64,000 bases of DNA from Sphingomonas sp. DG1-23 (GCF_030730875.1 NZ_JAVAMA010000008.1:1-64000); one strand, 5' to 3'. Counted from the first letter of the stretch, positions 9,901-18,061 are shown. The notes: a model not told the origin generated them from the sequence alone. Translations and numbers: made by a program.

Positions 9901-10625
9901 ATGGCAAGCTCGACGTCAAGGTCGGCAATCCGATCCAGGTGACTGTGCTCGAGCGGCCCTTCGCCGACAGCGATCAGCTCGATCCGATCACCGGCACGCC
10001 GCTCTCCGATATCGAGTTCCAGGTGCCGACCTGGGCGAACGGCCCCGGCTACAAGCGCGATATCTGGGAGTTCTCGGCCAAGACCGCATTCACCTTCCTG
10101 CCCTGGTTCCTGAAATATACCGGCGCCGACGCCAATTTCTCGATCCTCACTTCTGCGGTGACATCCGGCCAGCAGGATCCGCTGACCGGGGATGTGATGC
10201 TGCCGCCGGACGAGTCCAAATATTACACCAACGCCTCGCTCTGGTATGACGACGGCAAGCTCAACATGCGCGTCGCCTATCAGAAGCGCAGCGCCCGCTT
10301 CTCGTGCATCACGCCGTGCGGCGGCAACACCAACGACATCAATTATCCGGGCGAGCAATGGACCAACGTCCGTCTCGTCGCGCCGGGCTATAATCCCGGC
10401 GTGCCGCGGTTCAACGACGGGACGACCTTCATCGACGCCAAGATCTCGTACAACATCAACCGCAACTTCCAGGTCTATGTCGAAGGCCGCAACATGACGC
10501 GTCAGGTGCAGACCGTGTCGACCGGCGATTATGTGCCCTTCGGCGACGGCACGCCGCGGGTGATGCGGATGAACTATGGCGGCCGCCGCATCCTCGGCGG
10601 CATGCGCATCCAGTTCGGCAATTGA
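6942..10625 (+). CDS. TonB-dependent outer-membrane receptor
   Basis: 1227 residues, in the large sphingomonad/Caulobacter receptor class. ATG 6942 is chosen because GGGAGAGGGGA precedes it and it opens with a signal peptide (hydrophobic WMVLGLLLACGG, cleavage near AMAQT). A TonB-box-like DAIIVVGSR precedes the plug domain (about 75-210: FPDRNVNEAISRIPGV, VRGNGPDLTRVELDG, GGSVQIKTRTG). The remainder is a 22-strand-type barrel ending in GGMRIQFGN with a C-terminal aromatic two residues from the end, typical of outer-membrane insertion. Divergent linkage to a secreted GH2 enzyme points to oligosaccharide uptake driven by TonB/ExbBD. The actual ligand is unknown. A hairpin terminator follows. 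Confidence 0.95.
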   Translation: MHNRSTSRVRIGATASWMVLGLLLACGGEAMAQTAPENAQAASDGQQAAGVGDDDQSDAIIVVGSRASQQSAIGRKKNARTATDSIVADDIGSFPDRNVNEAISRIPGVALSRNEFGEGDSVAVRGNGPDLTRVELDGIGVQATNSLAIDGGSSRGADLRELPAEMIKSVDVVKGSTADMTEGSLGGSVQIKTRTGLDFAKPYFSLRAGAQQNSLGRDWTPDFNGVAASKFFGDRLGVIVSGNYSKIQNNGHGFETTTSNNRGYARLFDFDQSAEKTFAFNPATVGTDAADVEFANSTAPDGSRLTPRELITLSAGATSKAQCLQLFPHLPVGAAANAKSQRILEQQTCLNQWNDYTPSLIRNFMNTQTDERYSFDGRLDYRFSDQFTVFAKGTIANRKVHDQNRSRNPVTLFNQNVNGTFDIPTANTNPRSRTVSPNAPAGYYLFDPSYGINNVGNNAVLGNVLNVIPGSVVVDDAHNVTGMTLTNNSVSIDQIENRIDTKTKYAQVGAEYRGERLLVEAMAGLTTAETTRGDMRTSRSYAYGDATLTLQPNGLWDIDLPSDYDETNPANFVQLRPATCVSGGSNPATCTGQNAVAAGPNGPATPAYLVSQMPLTTPSYAIQYSPRIGESTEKIAKLDLTYDTRDALPFITRFKVGAMYRDNDIKRWGAGGYVARPQVGVFGQPGYVPAVVVPIAQVRGTLRACEPTAGSAAAGGLSCNYGFVPSTNPSNIRSGVDTLTRQELLDLFTRTLEKSDSAYFGDVPNRGNLPPAWQGIRTDELFAALGASDFMNFDCMKQCMGSDGEMHDQPVTRANETIKNIYGMFEFEQRLPLGLLFNGNVGLRGVFRSVKSTGLQTISTIRTTGTFNPADPNNAGGIATYTYSQNIDFKSSTTDWLPSVNLNLWAFDEKLVLRLYGGKTVAAPNINNLIPGGTCIIDQRVDLTADDDDYGCSGRVGNPALSPFKAWSYNASLEWYPNADTMFSATYGKLDVKVGNPIQVTVLERPFADSDQLDPITGTPLSDIEFQVPTWANGPGYKRDIWEFSAKTAFTFLPWFLKYTGADANFSILTSAVTSGQQDPLTGDVMLPPDESKYYTNASLWYDDGKLNMRVAYQKRSARFSCITPCGGNTNDINYPGEQWTNVRLVAPGYNPGVPRFNDGTTFIDAKISYNINRNFQVYVEGRNMTRQVQTVSTGDYVPFGDGTPRVMRMNYGGRRILGGMRIQFGN

Positions 10626-10631
10626 TCCCGG

Positions 10632-10658
10632 CCGGAGCCGCGCCAGGCGCGGCTCCGG
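10632..10658 (+). terminator. Hairpin after the TonB receptor gene
   Basis: A perfect 13-bp inverted repeat (arms 10632-10644 and 10646-10658) lies immediately after the stop codon. It is followed only by a weak T-tract (GCTTTGTG), so it is either an inefficient intrinsic terminator or an mRNA 3'-end stabiliser. Confidence 0.6.
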
Positions 10659-10683
10659 GCTCGCTTTGTGCTAGACCCTCGTG

Positions 10684-11478
10684 ATGGCGACGACAGCGGG
10701 AGATGGCCCGGCGCGCGGACTTGAACGCGTCGCGTTCGATGCGGGGCCGGAAGCGGCGCGGCATCTGCTCGATCGTTCGGCAATCGGGGCGATCGAGATA
10801 CCGCGACCGCCGCTGGACGAACTCCCTTATCGCGCGCTGGTACGTGCGCTGCTGGCCCGGCCGGGGTTCAAGCTCGACTTCAATCGGCTCGATCCCGAGG
10901 CTGCGCTGGCATTGGTCTGCGATCCGTTGCTCGGGCCCGGTAGCTTTGCCGGCGAGCGGGTGCGCCTCGCCGAGGATATCGCTGCGCTTGCCGCGTTTGC
11001 GGGAGCCCTGGTCGGCGCGCGCGCCTCGGTATCGATGCGCAGCTATTTCGCGCCCGGCGACACGGTGTGGCATGTCGATCGCGTGAACGAGGCGCGCGCG
11101 TTCCGCCTGTTATGGCCGCTCGGACGACCGGCGGGGATGCGCGTCACATCGGCCGATACTATCGATCCAGATGTCTATCGCGGGTTCATGCAGCGCGAAT
11201 TTCCGCTGCTGTGCCGCCTCGACACCCGGGTCCTGCGCACCGGCGCCGCGGTGGAAACGCTCTGGGCACACCGCCCGGCACAGCTCGCCGCGATGGTCTC
11301 GGGCCAGTTCCCCTTCCTTCTCGAGCCCGGGCGCGCGTGCGAAGTCGCGCCCGGCGCGGCGAGTATCCACCGCGTCCAGACACCGATGCAGCCGGGCGCC
11401 TGGCACCGCTCCTCCTGGGACAACCGCCGATCCCCGGGGCTCCAGATCGTGATCACCGCGGCGTCGGATACGGCTTGA
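10684..11478 (+). CDS. Uncharacterised protein, possibly DUF1826-like
   Basis: 264 residues from ATG 10684 (a GTG one codon upstream is equally possible; no clear Shine-Dalgarno). No signal peptide or membrane segment. Noticeable pieces are SYFAPGDTVWHVDRVNEARA, with an H-x-D pair, and a late IHRVQTPMQPGAWHRSSWD with two His. These could be metal ligands of a cupin or 2-oxoglutarate-oxygenase-like fold, and faintly recall DUF1826. It is coupled to the aldo/keto reductase gene by a one-base TGATG overlap, so the two products probably work together. Function not assigned. Confidence 0.7.
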   Translation: MATTAGDGPARGLERVAFDAGPEAARHLLDRSAIGAIEIPRPPLDELPYRALVRALLARPGFKLDFNRLDPEAALALVCDPLLGPGSFAGERVRLAEDIAALAAFAGALVGARASVSMRSYFAPGDTVWHVDRVNEARAFRLLWPLGRPAGMRVTSADTIDPDVYRGFMQREFPLLCRLDTRVLRTGAAVETLWAHRPAQLAAMVSGQFPFLLEPGRACEVAPGAASIHRVQTPMQPGAWHRSSWDNRRSPGLQIVITAASDTA

Positions 11479-12404
11479 TGCGGTTTCGCCCCCTCGGACG
11501 CACGGGGCTGAGCGTCTCGGAATTGAGCATCCATGTCTCGGCAGGAAAGGACCCGCACGAGACCGCCGATATTATCGCGCTGGCGCTCGATCGGGGCGTG
11601 AACACGGTGACGATCGAAGCCGGCGACGCCGCCGCGGAGCTTGGCGGCGCTCTGGCACGGGGAGGCGGGCGCCGGGAAATGCTCGTCGTCGCCCGTGCGT
11701 CGTCGCTGGTGCCGTTCGACCTGCCCTCGCCGCATGTGCCCGCGTGGCAGGCCTATCCCGGCTACCATCTTCGCGCCGAGGTCGAGAATCTGTTGGGCAA
11801 GCTCGGCGTCGAGCGTCTGGCGCTGCTGCAACTGCATGCCTGGTGTCCCGAATGGCTGGGCGAAGGCGATTGGCTCGAGACGCTCGACCGGCTGCGGTGC
11901 GAGGGAAAGATCGCCGGTTTCGGCGTTTCGCTGTTCGATCATGATGTGGACGCGGCGCTGGAGGTGGTTGCCGGCGGCGCGATCGATGCGGTGCAGCTGA
12001 TGTACAATGTCTTCGATCCGGCCGCAGCGGCGAGGCTGCTTCCTTTGTGCGATGCGCATCGGGTCGGTGTCGTCGTGCGTTCCCCGCTTTATTACGGGGC
12101 GCTCGCTCCCGCGTTCGATCCTGCCGCCTTTGCCGACGATGACTGGCGTCGCGGTTACTTCTTCGACGCACATCGGCGCGAGACCATGGAGCGGGTCGGC
12201 GCGCTGCAGGCTCTGGTCGCGCCGCCCGATCGTTCGGTGACCGATATGGCGCTGCGCTTCAGCCTGTCGCATCCGGCGGTGTCGACCGTGGCAGTGGGCA
12301 TGCACCGGCGTGCGCATCTGGAGGCCAATCTGCAGGCTCTCACGCCCGGACCGCTCGACGACGCGCTCCACGCGGCATTGGGGCGGCACAGATGGCTGTG
12401 TTGA
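11478..12404 (+). CDS. Aldo/keto reductase family protein
   Basis: 308 residues. Start FRPLGRTGLSVSELSIHVSA, central LQLHAW and GFGVSLFDH, and late DMALRFSLSHPAVSTVAVGM are classical AKR landmarks of the (beta/alpha)8 NADPH-dependent reductases. The usual catalytic Asp-Tyr region near the N-terminus is altered (EAGDAAAELGGAL in place of D-T-A-x-x-Y-G), so catalytic competence is uncertain. It is translationally coupled to the preceding uncharacterised gene. Its substrate is unknown. Confidence 0.88.
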   Translation: MRFRPLGRTGLSVSELSIHVSAGKDPHETADIIALALDRGVNTVTIEAGDAAAELGGALARGGGRREMLVVARASSLVPFDLPSPHVPAWQAYPGYHLRAEVENLLGKLGVERLALLQLHAWCPEWLGEGDWLETLDRLRCEGKIAGFGVSLFDHDVDAALEVVAGGAIDAVQLMYNVFDPAAAARLLPLCDAHRVGVVVRSPLYYGALAPAFDPAAFADDDWRRGYFFDAHRRETMERVGALQALVAPPDRSVTDMALRFSLSHPAVSTVAVGMHRRAHLEANLQALTPGPLDDALHAALGRHRWLC

Positions 12405-12516
12405 TCGGAGGCTGATCTGCCCAATTATTGAGCAGCGCTTGTCATCTGCACGAAAATTTATCCTCCGAAGATCTCCAGCTGTGCTGCGACGCCGCAAAAA
12501 CGCGCGAATTGGCGGC

Positions 12517-12532
12517 TGGCACGGCGCTTGCT
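12517..12532 (+). promoter_or_regulatory. Sigma-54 (RpoN) -24/-12 promoter of glnK-amtB
   Basis: TGGCACGGCGCTTGCT matches the sigma-54 consensus (TGGCAC-N5-TTGCW), with exactly 10 bases between the invariant GG (12518-12519) and GC (12530-12531). Predicted transcription starts near 12544, about 25 bp before glnK. An NtrC-type activator would be expected to bind upstream; a TGCAC half-site occurs at 12447-12451 but no full palindrome is obvious. Confidence 0.88.
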
Positions 12533-12569
12533 GAGGCGTTCCCCGGGTTAACCGCCAAGAGGGGGCGAC

Positions 12570-12908
12570 ATGAAGCTCATCATCGCCATCATAAAACCGT
12601 TCAAGCTCGACGAGGTGCGTGAAGCGCTCACCCAGGTGGGCATCGCCGGCATGACCGTCACCGAGGTCAAGGGGTTCGGCCGGCAAAAGGGCCAGACCGA
12701 GATCTACCGCGGCGCCGAGTACAGCACCAACATGGTGCCCAAGATCAAGCTCGAGATCGCCTGCGGCGCCGACATCGTCGACCGCGCCGTCGAGGCGATT
12801 CAGGCCGCGGCCAGCACCGGCGCGATCGGCGACGGCAAGATTTTCGTCCTCGATCTCGGCCAGGCGGTGCGCATCCGCACCGGCGAGACCGACGAGACGG
12901 CGCTGTGA
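12570..12908 (+). CDS. glnK: Nitrogen regulatory protein P-II (GlnK type)
   Basis: 112 residues, the canonical P-II length. MKLIIAIIKPFKLDEVREAL begins the ferredoxin-like fold. The T-loop contains RGAEYSTN with Tyr51, the uridylylation target. GKIFVLDLGQAVRIRTGE is the C-terminal ATP/2-oxoglutarate-binding signature. GlnK senses nitrogen and carbon status and plugs AmtB when ammonium is plentiful. Its stop overlaps an in-frame ATG of amtB, and it is driven by the sigma-54 promoter at 12517. Linkage to amtB favours GlnK over GlnB. Confidence 0.95.
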   Translation: MKLIIAIIKPFKLDEVREALTQVGIAGMTVTEVKGFGRQKGQTEIYRGAEYSTNMVPKIKLEIACGADIVDRAVEAIQAAASTGAIGDGKIFVLDLGQAVRIRTGETDETAL

Positions 12909-12922
12909 TGAAGGGGGTCCAG

Positions 12923-14341
12923 ATGAACACAGGAATGAAACTGGCCGCAGGGGCGGGGCTCGCCCTGTTCGCGGCATTGCCCGCCTGGGCGCAGGACGCC
13001 GCGCCTGCCGTGGCGACGGTCGTCCCCGACGATACGATGGTCAACAAGGGCGACGTCGCCTGGATGCTCGTCTCGGCGGCGTTCGTGCTGATGATGTCGG
13101 TTCCCGGGCTCGCGCTCTTCTATGGCGGCCTCGTCCGCACCAAGAACATGCTGTCGGTGCTGATGCAGGTGCTGACGATCGTCTGCGTCGCGGGCCTGGT
13201 GTGGTGCGCCTGGGGCTATTCGATGGCCTTCACCAATGGCGGCAGCCTCAACAGTTTCGTCGGCGGCTTCTCCAAGGTGCTGCTCAAGGGCGTCGACGCG
13301 AACACCTTTGCGGCGACCTTCTCGAACGGCGTCTATTTGCCCGAGACCGTGTTCGTCGTCTTCCAGATGACCTTCGCGATGATCACCCCGGCGCTGATCG
13401 TCGGTGCGTTCGCCGAGCGCATCAAGTTCACCCCGCTGATCCTGTTCGTGGTGGCGTGGCTGACGCTGGTCTATTTCCCGATGGCCCACATGGTCTGGTA
13501 TTGGCCGGGTCCGGACTTCCAGCCGGGCCTGCCCGACGATCATGGCTATCTCTGGGGCCTCGGCGCGCTCGATTTCGCCGGTGGCACCGTCGTCCACATC
13601 AATGCGGGCATTGCCGGCCTCGTCGGCTGCCTCGTGATCGGCAAGCGTACCGGCTACAAGAGCGATCCGATGCCGCCGCACTCGCTGACCATGACGATGA
13701 TCGGCGCGGCCTTGCTGTGGGTGGGCTGGTTCGGCTTCAACGCGGGCTCGAACCTCGAAGCCAACAAGTTCGCCGCATTGGCCTTCGTCAACACCATGGT
13801 GGCTACTGCCGCCGCGGGCGCCGCCTGGGCGATCATCGAGCAGATCATCCACAAGAAGCCGTCGCTCCTCGGCGCGGCATCGGGCGTCGTCGCCGGCCTG
13901 GTGGCGATCACCCCGGCCGCGGGCTTCGCGCATCCGATGACTGCGATCGTGCTCGGCGCGGTGGCCTCGGGCGTGTGCTTCTTCTTCGTCACCACGGTGA
14001 AGAACAAGTTCAAGTACGACGACACGCTCGACGTGTTCGGCGTCCACTGCGTCGGCGGCATCGTCGGCGCGATCGGCACCGCGATCGTTGTGGCGCCTTC
14101 GCTGGGCGGGCAGGGCTTCATGGACTTCAACGTGATCCCGGCGGTCGCCGGCACGTACGACATGGGCGCGCAATTGCTCACCCAGGCCAAGGCGGTCGGC
14201 GTGACCCTGCTGCTCTCGGGCGGCGTGTCGGCGGTCCTGTTCCTCGCGCTCAAGCACACGGTCGGGCTTCGCCCGAGCGTCGAGGTCGAGCTCGAAGGGC
14301 TCGACATCAACGAGCATGGCGAGCGCGCCTACAATTATTGA
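12923..14341 (+). CDS. amtB: Ammonium transporter AmtB
   Basis: 472 residues. ATG 12923 is preferred over 12908 because AAGGGGG sits 5 bp before it. A cleavable signal (LAAGAGLALFAALPAWAQDA) precedes about 11 transmembrane helices. The pore twin histidines are visible at His225 (GGTVVHINAG) and His375 (FGVHCVGG), with the Amt signature DFAGGTVVHINAGIAG. Subunits form an inner-membrane trimer conducting NH3/NH4+. It is cotranscribed with glnK as its regulatory partner and followed by a strong terminator. Confidence 0.96.
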   Translation: MNTGMKLAAGAGLALFAALPAWAQDAAPAVATVVPDDTMVNKGDVAWMLVSAAFVLMMSVPGLALFYGGLVRTKNMLSVLMQVLTIVCVAGLVWCAWGYSMAFTNGGSLNSFVGGFSKVLLKGVDANTFAATFSNGVYLPETVFVVFQMTFAMITPALIVGAFAERIKFTPLILFVVAWLTLVYFPMAHMVWYWPGPDFQPGLPDDHGYLWGLGALDFAGGTVVHINAGIAGLVGCLVIGKRTGYKSDPMPPHSLTMTMIGAALLWVGWFGFNAGSNLEANKFAALAFVNTMVATAAAGAAWAIIEQIIHKKPSLLGAASGVVAGLVAITPAAGFAHPMTAIVLGAVASGVCFFFVTTVKNKFKYDDTLDVFGVHCVGGIVGAIGTAIVVAPSLGGQGFMDFNVIPAVAGTYDMGAQLLTQAKAVGVTLLLSGGVSAVLFLALKHTVGLRPSVEVELEGLDINEHGERAYNY

Positions 14342-14396
14342 CGAGATCGGGCGCCGCCCGCGCGGCGCCCAACCGAGGTTCCTCCTGCGGACGACT

Positions 14397-14431
14397 GGGC
14401 CGGTGGTTTTCGAACCGCCGGCCCTCTTTTT
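14397..14431 (+). terminator. Rho-independent terminator after amtB
   Basis: A 12-bp stem (GGGCCGGTGGTT with AACCGCCGGCCC, one T-G pair) and a TTCG tetraloop are followed by TCTTTTT. A second GC hairpin without T-run lies just upstream at 14349-14370. This ends the glnK-amtB transcript. Confidence 0.88.
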
Positions 14432-14483
14432 GCGTGCGCGCCGCCGCGGGCTATAGTCGCGCCGGACGAACCCGGGGGCAGCC

Positions 14484-15185
14484 ATGCCGAAGCCGAGCGA
14501 ATTCCATATCGGGGTGATCGAATTCTTCTCGATCCTTCTGCCGGGTGCCCTGCTCACGGCGGCGCTGTGGCTGCACTTCGGTCCCGATATCGGGGGCCCC
14601 GCACGGAGCCTGCTGGCGCCGGCCGGCGCGGCGTGGGTGGCGTTCGCGCTTGCATCCTATGTCGCCGGCCATTTCCTCTTCCTCGCCGGCTCGCTGCTCG
14701 ACTTGCTCTACGACCGTGGCGCGCTGTGGGCATGGCTCGGCAGCCGGGGCTTCAGCCTCCGGTCTCGGCGCAAATGGTGGATCGGCAGGCTGCGCAAGGA
14801 CTGGGGTCTCGACCGCGGGAAACCGGCGGCGGACGTGTATCGGGACCTGTGCTTCTCGCTGGTCACCGACGAGAAGCGGAAGTTGTTCGGGGAAACCGCG
14901 AAGAACGAGCCGATGAACAATTTTGCCTTCGCCAAATCCGTGCTGCGATTGAAGGCGCCCGCGATGCTCGCAGATGTCGAGCGATATGAAGCCGATTCGA
15001 AATTCTTTCGTTCGCTCGTCGTGACGCTGCCGCTTGCCGTGCCGCCGCTGTTACCCGAAGCATCCTATGCGGTATGGCTATCGCTCGGACTGTCGCTGGC
15101 TGCATTCCTCCGATATATCGAGCAGCGCCATAAAAGCACCGAATGGGCCTTCCGGTACCTGCTCGTCCTGAATCGGATGCATTAG
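14484..15185 (+). CDS. Uncharacterised membrane protein
   Basis: 233 residues with hydrophobic segments near residues 15-32, 45-70 and two close to the C-terminus (about 175-205). The central part is soluble and basic (SRRKWWIGRLRKDWGLDRGK). I do not recognise the family. It follows the amtB terminator, so it is probably its own transcription unit, and it converges with the GMC oxidoreductase gene with a 4-bp overlap of the ends. Confidence 0.7.
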   Translation: MPKPSEFHIGVIEFFSILLPGALLTAALWLHFGPDIGGPARSLLAPAGAAWVAFALASYVAGHFLFLAGSLLDLLYDRGALWAWLGSRGFSLRSRRKWWIGRLRKDWGLDRGKPAADVYRDLCFSLVTDEKRKLFGETAKNEPMNNFAFAKSVLRLKAPAMLADVERYEADSKFFRSLVVTLPLAVPPLLPEASYAVWLSLGLSLAAFLRYIEQRHKSTEWAFRYLLVLNRMH

Positions 15186-16765
15186 CCCAGGTCTTCGCGC
15201 AAGAACGCCGCGCAACGTTCGCCGATCATGATGCTCGGCGCGTTGGTGTTGCCGCCGATCAGCCGCGGCATCACCGAGGCATCGGCGATATGGAGCCCGT
15301 CGACGCCGCGCACCCTGAGCCGCGGATCGACCACGGCGGCTGCGTCGGAGCCCATCCGCGCGGTGCCGACCGGGTGATAGACGGTGTCGGCGCGTGCGCG
15401 GATCAGTGCTTCGAGCGCCGCATCGTCGGCAAGGTCGACCGGATAGCGATCGCGTCCCTTGTAGCCGGCGAGCGGCGGGGTATCGAGGATGCGATACATT
15501 GCGCGTACCCCCGCCTTGAGCACCGCCATATCGCGTGGGTCCGACAGGAAGTTGGGATCGATCAGCGGCGCGGTGGCGGCGTCGGCAGACTGGAGCCGCA
15601 CGGTGCCCCGGCTTTCGGGACGGAGCACGCAGGCGTGGCAGCTATAGCCATGCCCTTTCACCTTGGTGCGACCATGATCCTCGACGATCGCGATCAGGAA
15701 ATGGAGCTGGACGTCGGGGCGTTCGCCGGCAAGCTCGGTGCGGAGGAAGCCGCCCGCCTCGGCAAAGGGCGAGGTCATCCCGCCGCGGCGCGTGAACAGC
15801 CACTGGACCATCGCGCCGAGCGACTTGAGCGTGCCCCAGCCCGAGCGGCCGAGGAAGAAGCTGCCGTCGGTCTCGAACGCGGCGGTATAGTCGATATGAT
15901 CCTGCAGGTCGGCGCCGACCGCGGCCCGATCGACCTGCACGTCGAGCCCCATTTCGGCGAGGTGCGCTCCCGGCCCGATCCCCGACAGCATCAGCAATTG
16001 CGGCGTCTGGAAGGCGCCGGCGGCGAGCACGACCGCGCGCCGCGCCCGGATCTCGCGCTGCTGCCCGGCCTGCCGATAGGCGACGCCCGATGCCTTGCCC
16101 TCGGTGAACAGGATGCGCTCGACCAGCGCATCGCAAATGATCTCGAGATTGTCGCGGCCAGCGGGGGGCAGATAGGCGCGCGCCGCGGTCCAGCGCTCGC
16201 CTTTCCGCTGGGTCACTTGATAAAGGCCGACGCCGTCCTGCCGCGCGCCGTTGAAGTCGGGGTTGACCGGGATCTGCAGCCGCGACGCAGCCTCGACGAA
16301 CGCGCGGCTGCCGGGATGCGCGAAATCCTGGTCGCTTACCCAGAGCGGTCCGTCATCACCGTGAAGGGAGTCGGCGCCGCGCACATTGTGCTCGCTCTTG
16401 CGGAACCAGGGCAGCACGTCGTCCCAGCCCCAGCCGGTGCAGCCGAGATCGCGCCACTCGTCGTAATCGCTTCGGTGGCCGCGGATGTAGAGCATCGCAT
16501 TGATCGCGCTCGATCCGCCGAGACCCTTGCCGCGCGGCTGATAGCCGCGGCGGCCGTCGAGTCCGGGCTGCGGCACGGTTTCGAAGCGCCAGTTGGTCTT
16601 GTCGGTCTGGAACGGCATCATGCCGGGCATGATCGTCTTGAGGCTGGTGTTGCGCCCGCCCGCCTCGAGCACCGCGACCTTGTATTTGCCGCCTTCGCTC
16701 AGGCGGCCTGCGACGGCGCTCCCGCCCGATCCGCATCCGATGACGACGATATCGGCTTCTTCCAC
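15182..16765 (-). CDS. GMC-family FAD oxidoreductase (choline/alcohol dehydrogenase type)
   Basis: 527 residues. The N-terminus carries the ADP-binding fold IVVIGCGSGGSAVAGRLSEGG. The GMC signature 1 region is GLGGSSAINAMLYIRGHRSDY, and the C-terminal DASVMPRLIGGNTNAPSIMI contains the catalytic region, after the active-site His in DTVYHPVGTARMG. It oxidises an alcohol with FAD; BetA-like sequences use choline or long-chain alcohols, and the substrate here is not determinable. The start codon lies 67 bp inside the preceding sterol-desaturase-like gene, in another frame, implying tight coupling. Confidence 0.93.
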   Translation of the reverse strand: MEEADIVVIGCGSGGSAVAGRLSEGGKYKVAVLEAGGRNTSLKTIMPGMMPFQTDKTNWRFETVPQPGLDGRRGYQPRGKGLGGSSAINAMLYIRGHRSDYDEWRDLGCTGWGWDDVLPWFRKSEHNVRGADSLHGDDGPLWVSDQDFAHPGSRAFVEAASRLQIPVNPDFNGARQDGVGLYQVTQRKGERWTAARAYLPPAGRDNLEIICDALVERILFTEGKASGVAYRQAGQQREIRARRAVVLAAGAFQTPQLLMLSGIGPGAHLAEMGLDVQVDRAAVGADLQDHIDYTAAFETDGSFFLGRSGWGTLKSLGAMVQWLFTRRGGMTSPFAEAGGFLRTELAGERPDVQLHFLIAIVEDHGRTKVKGHGYSCHACVLRPESRGTVRLQSADAATAPLIDPNFLSDPRDMAVLKAGVRAMYRILDTPPLAGYKGRDRYPVDLADDAALEALIRARADTVYHPVGTARMGSDAAAVVDPRLRVRGVDGLHIADASVMPRLIGGNTNAPSIMIGERCAAFLREDLG

Positions 16766-17661
16766 GCCTGTCCCCCCTCGTGGCGGGCTGCTTCCCAGCG
16801 CGCCTTTATCGTTTCCGACGTATCCCGGCTGCCGTCATGGCTCCATCCCGGCGGCCGGATCATATAATTGAGCCGCGCTTTCCAGCCGGGCGCCTGCCAG
16901 ACGTCCTTCGCGATCCCGACCCATTCGTGGGTGGCCGCCCAGACGATATTGAAGCTGCCGAGATTCTTGACGATGCCGTAGCGCGGCTTGTCGTCGTCGC
17001 GCTCGGGCTCGAAGGTGCCGAGCCAACGGTCCCAGACGATGAACACCCCGGCATAATTGCGGTCGAGATAACGCGGATTGGTCGCGTGATGGACGCGGTG
17101 GTGCGAGGGCGTGTTCATCACTGCCTCGAACCAGCGCGGCATCCGCCCGATCGCTTCGGTGTGGATCCAGAACTGGTAGATCAGGTTGAGCCCCGCGACG
17201 AAGAAGACCATCGCCGGCGGGAAGCCGATCAGGAACAAAGGCAGGCGGAACAGGAAGGCGAGGCTGAAAAAACCGGTCCAGGTCTGCCGCAGCGCGGTCG
17301 ACAGATTATAATGCTGGCTCGAATGATGGATGACGTGGCTCGCCCAGAACCAGCGGACGCGGTGCGCCGAGCGGTGGAACAGGTAATAGGCAAAGTCGTC
17401 GAGCACGAAGGCGAGGACGAACCAATACCAGGCGTAGCTCAGGTCGAAGAGCCGGAATTGCGATACCCAGGTCGCCAGCGCGAACACCGCTCCGCCCGAC
17501 AGCACGCCGGCGACGGTGCTGCCCGTACCGAGCGCCAGCGAAGTCAGCGTGTCGCGCGGCTCGTAGCGCGTCCGATCCTTGATCCGCGCGACGATCATCT
17601 CCGCCAGTACCAGCAGCACGAAGGCGGGAATTGCCAGCGTCACGGGATCGGCGAGCTTCAT
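16699..17661 (-). CDS. Sterol desaturase / fatty acid hydroxylase superfamily membrane protein
   Basis: 320 residues with several transmembrane helices and the family His clusters: HRSAH, HHSSQHYN and SHHRVHH, ligands of a non-haem di-iron centre. Such enzymes hydroxylate or desaturate lipids at the membrane. The polar C-terminal tail overlaps the first 67 bases of the GMC oxidoreductase gene, which could oxidise the alcohol product; this functional link is inference from overlap only. Confidence 0.9.
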   Translation of the reverse strand: MKLADPVTLAIPAFVLLVLAEMIVARIKDRTRYEPRDTLTSLALGTGSTVAGVLSGGAVFALATWVSQFRLFDLSYAWYWFVLAFVLDDFAYYLFHRSAHRVRWFWASHVIHHSSQHYNLSTALRQTWTGFFSLAFLFRLPLFLIGFPPAMVFFVAGLNLIYQFWIHTEAIGRMPRWFEAVMNTPSHHRVHHATNPRYLDRNYAGVFIVWDRWLGTFEPERDDDKPRYGIVKNLGSFNIVWAATHEWVGIAKDVWQAPGWKARLNYMIRPPGWSHDGSRDTSETIKARWEAARHEGGQAWKKPISSSSDADRAGAPSQAA

Positions 17662-17671
17662 GCCGACGTAC

Positions 17672-18061
17672 TTACATGATTGTCAGTTGCGCTTCCAGCC
17701 TGTCGACATCTTCGGGGAGCACCCCGTACAACAGCACCGGGCCGAACATGCGCTCGCCGGTCTCGATCGTCACGCCTTCGGGCGAGGGGCGACGCCATAG
17801 CGGCCGGCCGAGCCGGCGCGCGGCGACCTTGGCGCCGTGGCGTTTGAGGAGCGCGATACCGTCATTGCCGAGCACCAGCGCCGCCGCGCCGTTGGTGCCG
17901 ACCAATGCGGCGCGCGCGACGAATCCGCTGAGTGCCTCTTCGGCCATGCGGCGGGCGGTATCGCCGTCGGCGATGCGGCTCTCGCCCAGCTTGAGCAGGC
18001 GGGCCACCCAGGCCAGCACGAGGACGGCGGCGAGCGAGCCGGCGAGCTGGGCCCAGTTCAT
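17672..18061 (-). CDS. Uncharacterised membrane-anchored protein
   Basis: 129 residues: one N-terminal transmembrane helix (WAQLAGSLAAVLVLAWVARL) followed by a cytoplasmic domain containing a GTNGAAALVLGNDGIALLKRHG segment. No family recognised. Its start overlaps the stop of the phosphatase-like gene upstream by 4 bp (ATGA), so it is coexpressed. Confidence 0.7.
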   Translation of the reverse strand: MNWAQLAGSLAAVLVLAWVARLLKLGESRIADGDTARRMAEEALSGFVARAALVGTNGAAALVLGNDGIALLKRHGAKVAARRLGRPLWRRPSPEGVTIETGERMFGPVLLYGVLPEDVDRLEAQLTIM

